Positions 43,245-52,662 of a DNA stretch of 64,000 nt are shown here, one piece after another (within the stretch, counting starts at the first letter, position 1; every line of letters begins with the position of its first letter). This stretch comes from Chloroflexota bacterium. GTDB taxonomy: Bacteria; Chloroflexota; UBA11872. A model generated the notes under the pieces. It was not told the DNA's origin and searched no databases. It saw only the letters and a program-made list of their open reading frames with translations. The position numbers and the translations under genes were made by a program. The stretch covers positions 248,001-312,000 of the forward strand of contig JAJEDE010000025.1 of assembly GCA_022821645.1 (NCBI GenBank). Direction: 5' to 3'.

Positions 43245-43428
43245 AAGCCTGATGTCCACGCAAGCAGTTTCCCGGATGCCACGTCCCCACCGCCCACCCC
43301 CCGGCGCCGCCGCCCCCTCGCCCGGCCGCGCCCTGGTGGCCATCCCCGTCACGCCGGTCCAATCCGACCCCCGATTTTCCGGTCTCCCCTCGCCCCGAAA
43401 CCGGCCCAACGACGCCCCGCGGCGCCTC

Positions 43429-43452
43429 AAGAGTTTTTTGGAAAAAACTCTT
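43429..43452. promoter_or_regulatory. 24-bp perfect AT-rich palindrome in the fabF leader
   Basis: AAGAGTTTTTT and its exact complement AAAAAACTCTT flank a central GG, standing out in GC-rich sequence about 107 bp before the fabF ATG. It could be an operator for a dimeric regulator or, read as RNA, a hairpin with T-runs. No regulator gene of fatty acid synthesis is in the window. Confidence 0.5.
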
Positions 43453-43559
43453 ATACGCGCGAAACCGCCCCGTTTTCGGCCCTCCGCCGCCGCGTTGATA
43501 CACTCGTTCATCAGCGCAGCAGGCCCCCCTCTCGGCGGCCTGCGGTGATCGGAGACTGC

Positions 43560-44795
43560 ATGTCCACGCGGGTCGTCGTCACAGGTATCGGCGCCATCAC
43601 GCCCCTCGGGTCAACCGACGAGGACACCTGGCGCGCCACCCTCGACGGCCAGAACGGCATCGGCCCCATCACGTCCTTCGACACCACCGGCTTCAGCTGC
43701 CGGATCGCCGGCGAAGTCAAGGACTGGGACCCTAACGCCCTCCTCGGCCGCCGCCTCGCCCGCCGCACCGACCGCTTCGCCCAGTTCGCCATCATTGCCG
43801 CCCGCGACGCCGTGGCCGACGCCGGCCTGGAAATCACCGACGACAACCGTGCCGGTATCGGCTGCTTCATCGGCAGCGGCATCGGCGGTCTGCTGGTACT
43901 GGAGCAGCAGGTCCACACCCTCCGCGACCGCGGCCCCTCCCGCATCTCCCCATTCATGATTCCCGAGGTCATCGCCAACATGGCCGCCGGCCTGGTCGCC
44001 ATCGACCTGGGCATCGGTGGGCCGAACATCGCCATCGTCACGGCCTGCGCCACCGGCGCCCACTCCATCGGCGAGGCCGCCGCCACCATCAAGCGCGGTG
44101 CCGCCGACGTCATGCTGGCCGGCGGCACCGAGGCCGCCATCGGCCCGATCGGCCTCGCCGGCTTTTGCGCCGGACGCGCCCTCAGCACCCGCAACGACGA
44201 CTACGAACACGCCTCGCGCCCCTTTGACAAGGACCGCGACGGCTTCGTTGCCGCCGAGGGAGCCGGGGTCTTCGTATTGGAGAGCTACGAACACGCCAGC
44301 GCCCGCGGCGTGCCCATCCACGCCGAGATCCTCGGCTACGGCCTCAGTTCCGACGCCTTCCACATCACCCAGCCCCCGGCCGCCGGTGATGGCGCCGCCC
44401 GCTCCATGCAGGGCGCCCTGGACGATGCTCGCCTCGACGCTTCGGCCATCGACTACATCAACGCCCACGGCACGTCGACCCCGTCGGGGGACCTCGCCGA
44501 GACCAACGCCGTCAAGCAGGTGTTCAACGGCAACGGCTCGACGGCTCCTGTGAGCTCCACCAAGTCGATGATGGGCCACCTCATCGGGGCCGCCGGCTCG
44601 GTCGAAGCCATGCTCTGCATCAAGGCGCTTCGCGACGACGTGATTCCCCCGACGATCAACTACGAGACGCCCGACCCCGAGTGCGACCTCGACTACGTGA
44701 CTGACGGGGCTCGCGAAACGCCGGTTACGTGCGCCATGTCGAACAGCTTCGGCTTCGGCGGCCACAACGCCACCCTCATCGTCGGCGCGGTCTAG
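43560..44795 (+). CDS. fabF: 3-oxoacyl-ACP synthase II
   Basis: 411-aa elongating ketoacyl synthase. The active-site Cys is in VTACATGAHS, and the two His are in NAHGTSTPSGD and KSMMGHLIGAAG. ATG 43560 follows GGAG at six bases and gives the family start MSTRVVVTGIGAITPLG; the longer upstream frame is not coding. First gene of fabF-accB-bioY-acpP. Confidence 0.96.
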   Translation: MSTRVVVTGIGAITPLGSTDEDTWRATLDGQNGIGPITSFDTTGFSCRIAGEVKDWDPNALLGRRLARRTDRFAQFAIIAARDAVADAGLEITDDNRAGIGCFIGSGIGGLLVLEQQVHTLRDRGPSRISPFMIPEVIANMAAGLVAIDLGIGGPNIAIVTACATGAHSIGEAAATIKRGAADVMLAGGTEAAIGPIGLAGFCAGRALSTRNDDYEHASRPFDKDRDGFVAAEGAGVFVLESYEHASARGVPIHAEILGYGLSSDAFHITQPPAAGDGAARSMQGALDDARLDASAIDYINAHGTSTPSGDLAETNAVKQVFNGNGSTAPVSSTKSMMGHLIGAAGSVEAMLCIKALRDDVIPPTINYETPDPECDLDYVTDGARETPVTCAMSNSFGFGGHNATLIVGAV

Positions 44796-44864
44796 GCGGT
44801 CGGCCCAATCTCGAACCCGGGTGATCGCGACGCCGACGAGAGTGACTCCCGACGCGTCCGCGCG

Positions 44865-45266
44865 GTGGTCGATGCCATGCGGAGGCTCGATCTATCCGAG
44901 CTCGAAATCCGCATCGGCGACGATCGGGTGGCGGTGCGTCGCCCGGATGCCGGCGCGGCTGCCGTCGCACCCGCGCTGGTTCCAACTGCGGCTCCCTCAC
45001 CTGCGCCCCCGCCGTCCGGAACCCCCATCACCTCGCCCTTGGCGGGCACCTACTACGGCTCGCCGCGCCCAGGCGCCGATCCGTTCGTGCGTATCGGGGC
45101 CCAGGTCTCCGCAGGCGATCCCATCGGCCTGGTGGAAGCCATGAAGGTCTTCAACGAGATCACCACCGACCACTCTGGCGAGGTGGTCGCCGTGCTCGTC
45201 GAGAATGGCGATACCATCGCAGCCGGACAATCCCTGATCATCGTGGATACTGGCGCCGGATCGTGA
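44865..45266 (+). CDS. accB: Biotin carboxyl carrier protein of acetyl-CoA carboxylase
   Basis: 133 aa: an N-terminal helix (LDLSELEIRIGDD), a Pro/Ala-rich flexible linker (about residues 28-52) and a biotinyl domain. The biotinylated Lys is in VEAMKVFNE near residue 93. The GTG at 44865 is used; codons further upstream in frame (DADESDSRRVRA) look BCCP-like, but no start codon was found there before the fabF stop. The partner accC lies at 22.6 kb; accA and accD are not in the window. Confidence 0.92.
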   Translation: MVDAMRRLDLSELEIRIGDDRVAVRRPDAGAAAVAPALVPTAAPSPAPPPSGTPITSPLAGTYYGSPRPGADPFVRIGAQVSAGDPIGLVEAMKVFNEITTDHSGEVVAVLVENGDTIAAGQSLIIVDTGAGS

Positions 45267-45306
45267 TGAGCCAAGCCCGATTTGACCCCGGAAAGGCGAG
45301 GCAACA

Positions 45307-45945
45307 GTGAGCGTGCAGGTTGGCCGACGCGTTGCGGAACTGGCGCCGCGGCAGGCCCTGTCCGACGGCGTACTCATCGTCGTATTCGCCCTCCTCATGA
45401 TTCCGGCGGCGCAGGCCAAGATCGAGGCCGATCCAGTCCCGTACACCCTCCAGGTCCTCTTCGTCCTGCTCACAGGGCTTCTCCTCGGTCCCTGGCGCGG
45501 TGCTGCTGCGATGTTGCTGTACGCCGTCATGGGCTTCGCCGGACTGCCTGTCTTTGCGCGCGGCGGAGGTCCGGCCTATTTCCTTACCCCGACCGCTGGC
45601 TACATCTACGGGTTTATCGTTGCGGCGTTCGTGGTCGGCATGACCTCTCAGACGCTTCACGCCCGATTCGACGCGACGATCGACGGCAGCCGTGGCGCGA
45701 TCATCCGCTTCGTTCGGATCGATCTCCTGGCGGCCCTGGCGGGAGTGCCATTCATCTACCTCTTTGGCGTAAACCATCTGGCTATCTACTATGTACTTGC
45801 CACGGACGAGTTGAACCCATGGGGCAAGGCTTGGTCCGCCGGCGCCGGAATCTTCATCTGGTACGACGTCTTGAAAGCCGCCATCGCCGCCGCTCTCGTG
45901 AGCAGCGCCGGCATGCGAAGAGAGGGACTCCGTGGGAACGGTTGA
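45307..45945 (+). CDS. bioY: Biotin transporter BioY
   Basis: 212-aa membrane protein with six hydrophobic segments and BioY features: an ALxxIPxxxx-like first helix, VPYTLQVLFVLLTGLLLGPWRG, and the substrate loop GLPVFARGGGPAYFLTPTAGYIYGF. S component of the ECF biotin uptake system, able to work alone in some bacteria. The placement between accB, which needs biotin, and acpP points to biotin supply for acetyl-CoA carboxylase. No bioBDF genes are in the window. Confidence 0.94.
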   Translation: MSVQVGRRVAELAPRQALSDGVLIVVFALLMIPAAQAKIEADPVPYTLQVLFVLLTGLLLGPWRGAAAMLLYAVMGFAGLPVFARGGGPAYFLTPTAGYIYGFIVAAFVVGMTSQTLHARFDATIDGSRGAIIRFVRIDLLAALAGVPFIYLFGVNHLAIYYVLATDELNPWGKAWSAGAGIFIWYDVLKAAIAAALVSSAGMRREGLRGNG

Positions 45946-46162
45946 CCGTGTGATTGCTGTTGTTTCGGACAAGCTCGATGTTCCGGCGGATGAGATCTCC
46001 GCAGACTCGCGCTTCGTGGACGACTTGAACGCCGACTCGTTAGATCAGGTCGAACTGATCATGGCGCTCGAGGACGAGTACGACCTGACGATTCCGGACG
46101 AGGATGCCCAGAAGATCCTCACCATTACCGACGCGGTCAACTACATCAACGATCACGCCTAG
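45932..46162 (+). CDS. acpP: Acyl carrier protein
   Basis: 76-aa acidic four-helix protein. The phosphopantetheine Ser is in LNADSLDQVELIMALEDEYD, at about residue 37. The GTG start at 45932 overlaps the end of bioY by 14 bases, with AGAGG upstream. It carries growing acyl chains for fabD, fabG, fabF and fabH, all in this window. Confidence 0.95.
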   Translation: MGTVDRVIAVVSDKLDVPADEISADSRFVDDLNADSLDQVELIMALEDEYDLTIPDEDAQKILTITDAVNYINDHA

Positions 46163-46244
46163 CGCCGGTCGTTAGAAAGACCCGCTTCGGTCGCCGTACC
46201 TTCTGGCTCGGCCGGCCGGCGTGGCGCCAGTTGGGACGAGGGCT

Positions 46245-47732
46245 TTAGAGCAGTCCGTTGTTTACGGCGGACTGCGCCCACGTCAGCAGGCCGCCGCCAA
46301 CGATTCCAAACGCCACCGTCGCGCCCGCCGTAGCGGCGATAACCGCCGAATGCGTGTCCGCCACGATCGCCGACGCTGGTACGGAACTCGCGTCGGCCGC
46401 TACGCCCTCGTCGGCGTCCTGCATGAACATCATCACGACGACCCGCAGGTAGTAGAACGCCGAAACGACCGAGGTAATCACCAGCACCACGGCCAGCCAG
46501 CCAAAGTTGGCGTCAACCGCCGACTGCAGGATGTAGAGCTTGCCCAGGAAGCCCGAAAGCGGCGGTACGCCGGTCAATGACAGCATGAACACCGCCATAG
46601 CCACCGCCGGCAGCGGCGAACGCTGCGCCAGGCCTCGGAACGCCGAGATGTCGTTGCTGCCGGTCTGCGTCTCCACGACGTACGCCACGGCAAACGCCCC
46701 AAAGGTCATAAACGCGTAGACGAAGCCATAGAACTGTACCGACGGGATACCGACGAAAGTTGCGGTCTCTTCGGTCTGACTGACCGCAGCCAATCCGACC
46801 AGCATGTACCCAGTGTGCGCGATGCTGGAGTATCCGAGCAGTCGCTTCACGTCGTTCTGGGCTATAGCGGCCAGATTGCCAAGGATCATCGTCGCGGCGG
46901 CGATGACGGCCAGCGCGATTGCGATATTGGCGGCCAGCGGCTCAAACGCCAGCGTCACGACGCGCGCCAGCAGCGCCATGGCCGCGACCTTAGGTCCAAC
47001 CGAGATGAACGCGGCAGCGGGCGTCGGAGCTCCCTGGTAGGCGTCCGGCGTCCAGGCGTGGAACGGCACGGCCGCGACTTTGAAGCCCATCGCGACCAGG
47101 ATCAGGCCCAACGCGAACAGCGTCCAGAGAGTGTCTCCATGAGCCGTGATCCCGGCAGCCGTTTCAGCCAGGCTCGTGGTACCGGTCAAGCCATATGTCC
47201 AGGCTATGCCATAGATGAGGATGGCCGACGCGAAAGCGCCCAGCGCGAAGTACTTCATGGCGGCTTCCAACGACTCGCGGCGGAAACGTGTAAGGCCAAC
47301 CATCACGTAGACCGGAACGGCCATGGTCTCGATGGCAATGAAGGCGGTGGCCCAGTCGGCGGCACCGACCAGCAGCATCATTCCCAGCAAGGAGAACTGA
47401 AGGAGTGCGGCGAAATCCGTGAGCGGCGCTGTCGAGAAGCGCTGGGCGCCGAACACGATCGCCAGCGACGCCAGAATCAGGAACAGCGCGCGGAAGAAGG
47501 TCGAATAACCGTCCACGACCAGTTGCCCGGCAAAGACCTGGACAGCAGCGTCGTCGGCGGGCGCGCGCATGAACATGAACAGCGCGGCCAGACCATTGCC
47601 GGTAAGCGCCAGGCCGACGCTCGTCCAGCGCCGGTCCCCGCGAGTTATTGCGGCCCAGAGCAGAAGCGCCAAGGCGGTGCCCAGCACCGTCAACTCGGGA
47701 AGGACGAATCCGATATCCGAAGGTTCGATCAT
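46245..47732 (-). CDS. nuoN: NADH-quinone oxidoreductase subunit N
   Basis: 495-aa antiporter-like membrane subunit of complex I with about 14 helices. Conserved charged helices are visible as FAALLQFSLLGMMLL, IETMAVPVYVMVGL and KYFALGAFASAILIYG, with the lysine of VKRLLGYSSIAHTGYM. Last gene of the operon, three bases after nuoM; an acpP gene converges on it. Confidence 0.95.
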   Translation of the reverse strand: MIEPSDIGFVLPELTVLGTALALLLWAAITRGDRRWTSVGLALTGNGLAALFMFMRAPADDAAVQVFAGQLVVDGYSTFFRALFLILASLAIVFGAQRFSTAPLTDFAALLQFSLLGMMLLVGAADWATAFIAIETMAVPVYVMVGLTRFRRESLEAAMKYFALGAFASAILIYGIAWTYGLTGTTSLAETAAGITAHGDTLWTLFALGLILVAMGFKVAAVPFHAWTPDAYQGAPTPAAAFISVGPKVAAMALLARVVTLAFEPLAANIAIALAVIAAATMILGNLAAIAQNDVKRLLGYSSIAHTGYMLVGLAAVSQTEETATFVGIPSVQFYGFVYAFMTFGAFAVAYVVETQTGSNDISAFRGLAQRSPLPAVAMAVFMLSLTGVPPLSGFLGKLYILQSAVDANFGWLAVVLVITSVVSAFYYLRVVVMMFMQDADEGVAADASSVPASAIVADTHSAVIAATAGATVAFGIVGGGLLTWAQSAVNNGLL

Positions 47733-47735
47733 CGT

Positions 47736-49223
47736 TTACCCGGCCAGCCCGGCGGTGGTGGCGCTCAGGAGGCGCACGAACGTGTCCGGAAAAATCCCGA
47801 CCCAGACGACCAGTACGCCCAGACCCACGAACGTGAGTGTTTCGGTGCGGTTGACGTCGGGGATAGTCGCCAGCGCCTGGTTGCGCAGCCGTCCAAGCGC
47901 CACGCGCTGATACATCCAGAGCATGTAGGCAGCGGCCAGAATCACGCCGAGGGCGGCCAGGACTCCGACACCAGTGGCGTAGTCAAACGCGCCAACCAGG
48001 ACCAGGAACTCGCCGACAAAGCCACTCAACAGCGGAAGTCCAAGCGATGCCAGCATGAAAAAGCCGAAGAGTGTGGCGTAGATGGGCATGCGCGGTGCCA
48101 GACCTCCCAACTCGTCAATCCGACGAGTGTGTGCGCGTTCGTAGATCACTCCCACCGCGAAGAAGAGCGCCGGGCTGACGACGCCGTGGCTGAGCATTTG
48201 GACCAGTGCTCCATCAATGCCCGTCTGCGTGGCGGTAAAGATGCCGAGCGTGACGAAGCCCATGTGGCTCACGCTGGAATACGCCACCAGCTTCTTAAGG
48301 TCGGGTTGCACCATGGCCACCAACGCACCGTAGACGATTGCCACAAGCGAAAGCGCGACTACCAGCCCCCGGGCTTCGTCGACGGCGTCAGGAGCCATCG
48401 GCAGCAGGAAGCGCAGGAAGCCGTAAGCCCCCATCTTCAGCAACACGCCCGCCAGCACCATGCTGCCGGCCGTTGGCGCTTCCACGTGCGCGTCCGGCAG
48501 CCAAGTGTGGAACGGGAACATGGGAACCTTGATGGCAAAGCCCAGGAAGAATGCCACGAAGACCCATCGTTGAAGCACCTGTGAGGCTCCAGCCATTTCT
48601 TCCGGAATTGCCTCAATGTCAAACGTGCCGGTAGTAAAGCGGATGGCCAGGATGGCCACCAACATGAGAACGCTGCCGGCGAAGGTGTAGAGGAAGAACT
48701 TGATCGTGGCGTAGATGCGCCGCTCGTGGCCCCAGACGCCGATCATCAGGTACATCGGGATCAGGACCATTTCCCAGAAGACGTAGAAGAGAATGAAATC
48801 GAGCGTGACGAACACGCCGAGCATGGCCGTCTGGAGCGTGATAAGCGCTGCAAAGAACTCGCGCTCGCGCCGGTGGATCGTCAGCCAACCGGCGGCCACG
48901 ACCAGAGGTCCAAGGATTCCTGTCAGCAGGACCATGAGGATGGACACGCCGTCCACGCCGAGCTTGTAGGAGATGCCGAGCGCGGGGATCCACGGGGCTT
49001 CCTCAACAAACTGATAGCCCGCGGCCTGGTGGTCGAAAGTGACCGTGATGATGATGGCGAGCACAGCCTGCGCCAGGCTGGCCATGAGCGCGCCGATGGC
49101 GATGGCGTTGCGGCTGCGCGCCAGCACAATGATCGGAAGGCCGACCAGTAGCGGCAGCCACAGGGCCAGTGAAAGGAGCGGGAAGTCGAGGGCGGCTTCG
49201 CCGGTTGTCATGCTGCCGTTCAT
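47736..49223 (-). CDS. nuoM: NADH-quinone oxidoreductase subunit M
   Basis: 495-aa proton-pumping subunit. Helix 5 carries the conserved Glu in FYVFWEMVLIPMYLMIG; FPFHTWLPDAHVEAPTAGS and LKKLVAYSSVSHMGFV follow. The start overlaps the nuoL stop by four bases (ATGA). Confidence 0.96.
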   Translation of the reverse strand: MNGSMTTGEAALDFPLLSLALWLPLLVGLPIIVLARSRNAIAIGALMASLAQAVLAIIITVTFDHQAAGYQFVEEAPWIPALGISYKLGVDGVSILMVLLTGILGPLVVAAGWLTIHRREREFFAALITLQTAMLGVFVTLDFILFYVFWEMVLIPMYLMIGVWGHERRIYATIKFFLYTFAGSVLMLVAILAIRFTTGTFDIEAIPEEMAGASQVLQRWVFVAFFLGFAIKVPMFPFHTWLPDAHVEAPTAGSMVLAGVLLKMGAYGFLRFLLPMAPDAVDEARGLVVALSLVAIVYGALVAMVQPDLKKLVAYSSVSHMGFVTLGIFTATQTGIDGALVQMLSHGVVSPALFFAVGVIYERAHTRRIDELGGLAPRMPIYATLFGFFMLASLGLPLLSGFVGEFLVLVGAFDYATGVGVLAALGVILAAAYMLWMYQRVALGRLRNQALATIPDVNRTETLTFVGLGVLVVWVGIFPDTFVRLLSATTAGLAG

Positions 49224-51139
49224 CTAAAGAGCACCAGGCTGCCCACGGTTAGCACAAGACCAACCACCATCAACAGCGCATAGTTCTGGGCTTGTCCGGT
49301 CTGCAAACGCCGGACCTGGCCGGCGGTAAAGCGAGATAAGTGTCCGACGCCATTGACGATGCCGTCGATCACTCCCGCATCAAACCCCCAGGAGATCATT
49401 GCCGTGGCCTTGGTAAAGGCCACGGCGAATCCGTCGCCAATGTGGTCCATGTACCACTTCTGGCGAAACAGGGTCTCAGCGCCCGGCAGGATCCGCCGTG
49501 CCAGCGCGGGAATGCCCATTCCCCGGCTGTAGGCGCCCAGTGCCAGCAAGAGGCCGCCACCGGCCGCGACGGTGGATATCAGTGCAAGGACGAGCGTCGC
49601 TGGCGGCCCCGCGCCTTCCAGGTGAACGATGCCGGCCGCGTACTTGAGGTAGCCGTGAATGATCCCGTGCTCGGGTGGAATGCCCAGCACGGCGCCCGCG
49701 AGTACGGCCCCGGCTGCCAGCACGATCAGCGGCAGGGTCATGACCCGAGGCGATTCATGCGCGTGCGCGTGCAACTCGGGGTTTCGGGGCTTCCCGTGGA
49801 ACGTCTTGACGATCATTCGGAACGTGTAGAAGGCGGTCATGACGGAGACGGCCAATCCGGTGAAATAGAAGACCCAGAAGATCCCAGCGCCGTGATCGGT
49901 TGACAGCGAGGATCCGGGATCGGATGTCGCCTTGAGGTGTGTCAAGGCCAGAATCTCGTCCTTACTCCAGAATCCAGCCAGCGGGAAGATAGCTGCCAAG
50001 GCGAGCCCACCGAGGATGAAGGTGGCGTAGGTAACGGGGAGCTTGCTGCGCAGCCCACCCATCTGCCGCATGTCCTGTTCGTCATTCATTGCGTGGATGA
50101 CGCTGCCCGATCCGAGAAACAGGAGCGCCTTGAAGAACGCGTGCGTGGCCAGGTGGAAGATTGCGACCGTGTATGCACCGGCTCCGGCCGCCAGGAACAT
50201 CAGGCCTAGCTGGCTGACGGTGGAATAGGCGAGGACGCGCTTGATATCGGTCTGGGTGAGGGCGATCGTGGCCGCAAGGAAGGCTGTAAACGTGCCGACC
50301 GCGGCGACCAGCAGCAGCGCCTCCGGCGCCGCGGAGTACACGGGATTGAGACGAGCGACCAGGTAAACGCCGGCCGTGACCATGGTTGCCGCGTGAATCA
50401 GCGCGCTGACCGGGGTCGGACCTTCCATGGCGTCGGGCAACCAGACATGCAGCGGGAACTGCGCCGACTTGCCCATGGCGCCAATGAAAAGCAGGCAGGC
50501 GATGGCCGTAACCATGCGCGGGTCCGCCGAACCCAGCCCGTCAAAGATCTCGCGGTAGCGCAGTGTCCCGAATTCGTGGAAGGCCAGGATGATGCCGATG
50601 GCGAACCCGAAGTCGCCAATTCGGTTGACCAGGAAAGCCTTGGTGGCTGCCGCATTGGCGCTGTCGCGCTCGTACCAGTACCCGATAAGCAGGTACGAGC
50701 AGAGCCCCACCATCTCCCAGAAGATGAAGAGTTGGAGCAGGTTGTCGGAGATGACCAGCATGATCATGCTGAACACGAACAGCGGGATCCAGCTGAAGAA
50801 CCGCGGCTTGTTCGCGTCGTGGTCCATGTATCCGACGGCGTACATGGACACGAGCGTGCTTACGCCGGTGACGACGAGCAGCATGACGACCGTGAGCGCG
50901 TCGGTCAGGAACGCGATCTCGATCTCAAAGCCGCCGCTGGCGACCCACGTGTAAAGGACCGACGAGTCCTTGTCCGAGCCGGTGCTCTGGATCCAGAGCA
51001 CCACGGTGGCCACGAACGAGCCGAGGATTGCCAGCGTGGACACCCAGCCGGTCCAAGGCGGATTGCGCCGTCCCGCCAAGCCGTTGGCCGCAAAGGCCAG
51101 CAGCGGCAGCAAGGGAATGATCCAGGGCGCGTCTAGCAT
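49220..51139 (-). CDS. nuoL: NADH-quinone oxidoreductase subunit L
   Basis: 639-aa distal pump subunit with the extra C-terminal amphipathic helix region typical of NuoL. Motifs: FIFWEMVGLCSYLLIGYWY, FPLHVWLPDAMEGPTPVSA and IKRVLAYSTVSQLGLM. It lies 31 bases after nuoK. Confidence 0.96.
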   Translation of the reverse strand: MLDAPWIIPLLPLLAFAANGLAGRRNPPWTGWVSTLAILGSFVATVVLWIQSTGSDKDSSVLYTWVASGGFEIEIAFLTDALTVVMLLVVTGVSTLVSMYAVGYMDHDANKPRFFSWIPLFVFSMIMLVISDNLLQLFIFWEMVGLCSYLLIGYWYERDSANAAATKAFLVNRIGDFGFAIGIILAFHEFGTLRYREIFDGLGSADPRMVTAIACLLFIGAMGKSAQFPLHVWLPDAMEGPTPVSALIHAATMVTAGVYLVARLNPVYSAAPEALLLVAAVGTFTAFLAATIALTQTDIKRVLAYSTVSQLGLMFLAAGAGAYTVAIFHLATHAFFKALLFLGSGSVIHAMNDEQDMRQMGGLRSKLPVTYATFILGGLALAAIFPLAGFWSKDEILALTHLKATSDPGSSLSTDHGAGIFWVFYFTGLAVSVMTAFYTFRMIVKTFHGKPRNPELHAHAHESPRVMTLPLIVLAAGAVLAGAVLGIPPEHGIIHGYLKYAAGIVHLEGAGPPATLVLALISTVAAGGGLLLALGAYSRGMGIPALARRILPGAETLFRQKWYMDHIGDGFAVAFTKATAMISWGFDAGVIDGIVNGVGHLSRFTAGQVRRLQTGQAQNYALLMVVGLVLTVGSLVLFR

Positions 51140-51170
51140 TCCGACGTCCTCACAAGTGCCATATCTCGCG

Positions 51171-51470
51171 TCACCCGCTCAGGCTGTCGAGCTGGTCGAC
51201 GTTGACAACCGGGTACACCCGGCTAAGAGCCACCAGGATCGCCAGTCCGATTGCCACTTCCGCGGCCGCGACTGTTAGAGAGAAGACGACGAGCACGAAG
51301 CCGGCCTGATCGTCCAGGTATCGAGAAAAAGCTGCCAGCGTCACGTTCGCGCCCTGGAGCATCAACTCGATGCACATCAGCATGACGATGGCATTGCGAC
51401 GGATGAGCACGCCCGTGGCGCCCAGCGCAAACAGCAGCGCGCCTACGACCAGGAATCCGTTGAGCATCAT
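51171..51470 (-). CDS. nuoK: NADH-quinone oxidoreductase subunit K
   Basis: 99-aa, three-helix subunit; the conserved Glu of helix 2 is in MLMCIELMLQGANV and that of helix 3 in AAAEVAIGLAI. The length is standard. It overlaps the nuoJ stop by four bases. Confidence 0.95.
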   Translation of the reverse strand: MMLNGFLVVGALLFALGATGVLIRRNAIVMLMCIELMLQGANVTLAAFSRYLDDQAGFVLVVFSLTVAAAEVAIGLAILVALSRVYPVVNVDQLDSLSG

Positions 51471-52102
51471 CGGGCGGACTCTTCAAGTACGGGCTCTGCC
51501 GTATCGGCCTCGGCCGCTGTCTCGTTCGTATGCGAGCCGCTTGCCACCTGGGGGAAGTCGGCTTGCTCGTGTGCTTCGACGCGTCGTGCCAGCACGATTG
51601 CGCCAATGGTCGCCGCCGTCAAGAGCACGCTCGCTCCAAGAAACGGCAACGTGAATTCGTTGAACAGGGCCACGGCCAAGGCTTGCGTGCTCCCACCAAG
51701 CTCGGAGACGGTGGCTGGCGGAAACGTGCCCTTGATCGACTCGCTGATCTGCGGCGTTCCGACGCTTACGACGACGCCTTCGATTGCCAGCAGGATTCCC
51801 AGGGGTATGCCCAGCCAGATCTGGCGGTGCGTCACTCGTTCTTCCGGAAGTCGCCGCATGTCCAGCATCATCAGCGTGAAGAGGAACAGCACGACGATGG
51901 CACCGGCATAGATGGCGATCTGGGCCACGGCCAGGAAGCCGGCGCCCAGGATCACAAACAAGCCGGCTACGTGAAAGATCACGATGACGAGAGATATAGC
52001 CGAGTGCACGGGGTTGCGCGCGACCAGCATGAGCCCACCGGCTCCAACGGCCGCAATGGCCAGGTACCAGAAGGCGACGGTGGTCTCGAGGTTGTCAGCC
52101 AT
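51467..52102 (-). CDS. nuoJ: NADH-quinone oxidoreductase subunit J
   Basis: 211 aa with five membrane helices and the NuoJ stretch QIAIYAGAIVVLFLFTLMMLD, plus a polar C-terminal tail. The ATG at 52102 (MADNLETTVAFW) is preferred; the frame stays open to 52186, but that part is not membrane-like and would nearly abut nuoI. Confidence 0.93.
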   Translation of the reverse strand: MADNLETTVAFWYLAIAAVGAGGLMLVARNPVHSAISLVIVIFHVAGLFVILGAGFLAVAQIAIYAGAIVVLFLFTLMMLDMRRLPEERVTHRQIWLGIPLGILLAIEGVVVSVGTPQISESIKGTFPPATVSELGGSTQALAVALFNEFTLPFLGASVLLTAATIGAIVLARRVEAHEQADFPQVASGSHTNETAAEADTAEPVLEESAR

Positions 52103-52167
52103 GGAGTTCCGTAGTCTCGAACGCTGCACGACGGAAGCCAGGCGCCCAACGCACGTTGCGATCCGCG

Positions 52168-52659
52168 TCAGCCACGTTCGAACCAATTCGCAAGAGCCGC
52201 GCCCGGACCGATGTTCTTCTGCTCGACTTCCCGGTTGGCCTGATCATGCTCGTAGATCTCGATCATCTTCTCGCCGTCGATCAGGAGACCTCGCCGGTCA
52301 TCGGTGATGAGGTGAAAGTCGTGAGTGCGCTGAAGCGCGTCGACCGGGCAAGCTTCGATGCAGAAGTAGCAGAACACGCAGCGGCCGACATCAAACAGAT
52401 AGCGGTCAACAAACCGAGTGCCGTCCTCGTTCTCGCTCGTGTCAACGCGGATTACGTCATTAGGGCAGGCGGTCTCGCACAGGCCGCAACCCACACAGGT
52501 CATGCCGCCGGTCACTTCGTCGCGACGCATGCCGACCTGACCGCGGAAGCGGTACGAAATGTCGCGCAGCTGCTCAGGGTAGAGGACGGTCGCCGGCTTG
52601 CGGCCGGTAACCATCAGCATGGTCTTGAGACCCTTCATTACGCCAGAACCGAGGGGCAT
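52168..52659 (-). CDS. nuoI: NADH-quinone oxidoreductase subunit I
   Basis: 163-aa ferredoxin-like subunit. It carries two 4Fe-4S clusters, N6a and N6b, through CVGCGLCETACP and CVFCYFCIEACP. It relays electrons toward the N2 cluster, whose carrier NuoB is not encoded in this operon. Confidence 0.95.
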   Translation of the reverse strand: MPLGSGVMKGLKTMLMVTGRKPATVLYPEQLRDISYRFRGQVGMRRDEVTGGMTCVGCGLCETACPNDVIRVDTSENEDGTRFVDRYLFDVGRCVFCYFCIEACPVDALQRTHDFHLITDDRRGLLIDGEKMIEIYEHDQANREVEQKNIGPGAALANWFERG

Positions 52660-52662
52660 GCG

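Noticed and set aside
43251-43548. Short plus-strand frame after the predicted fabF promoter
   Set aside because: Pro/Arg-rich, no family motif, and the AT-rich palindrome interrupts it; more likely leader sequence.
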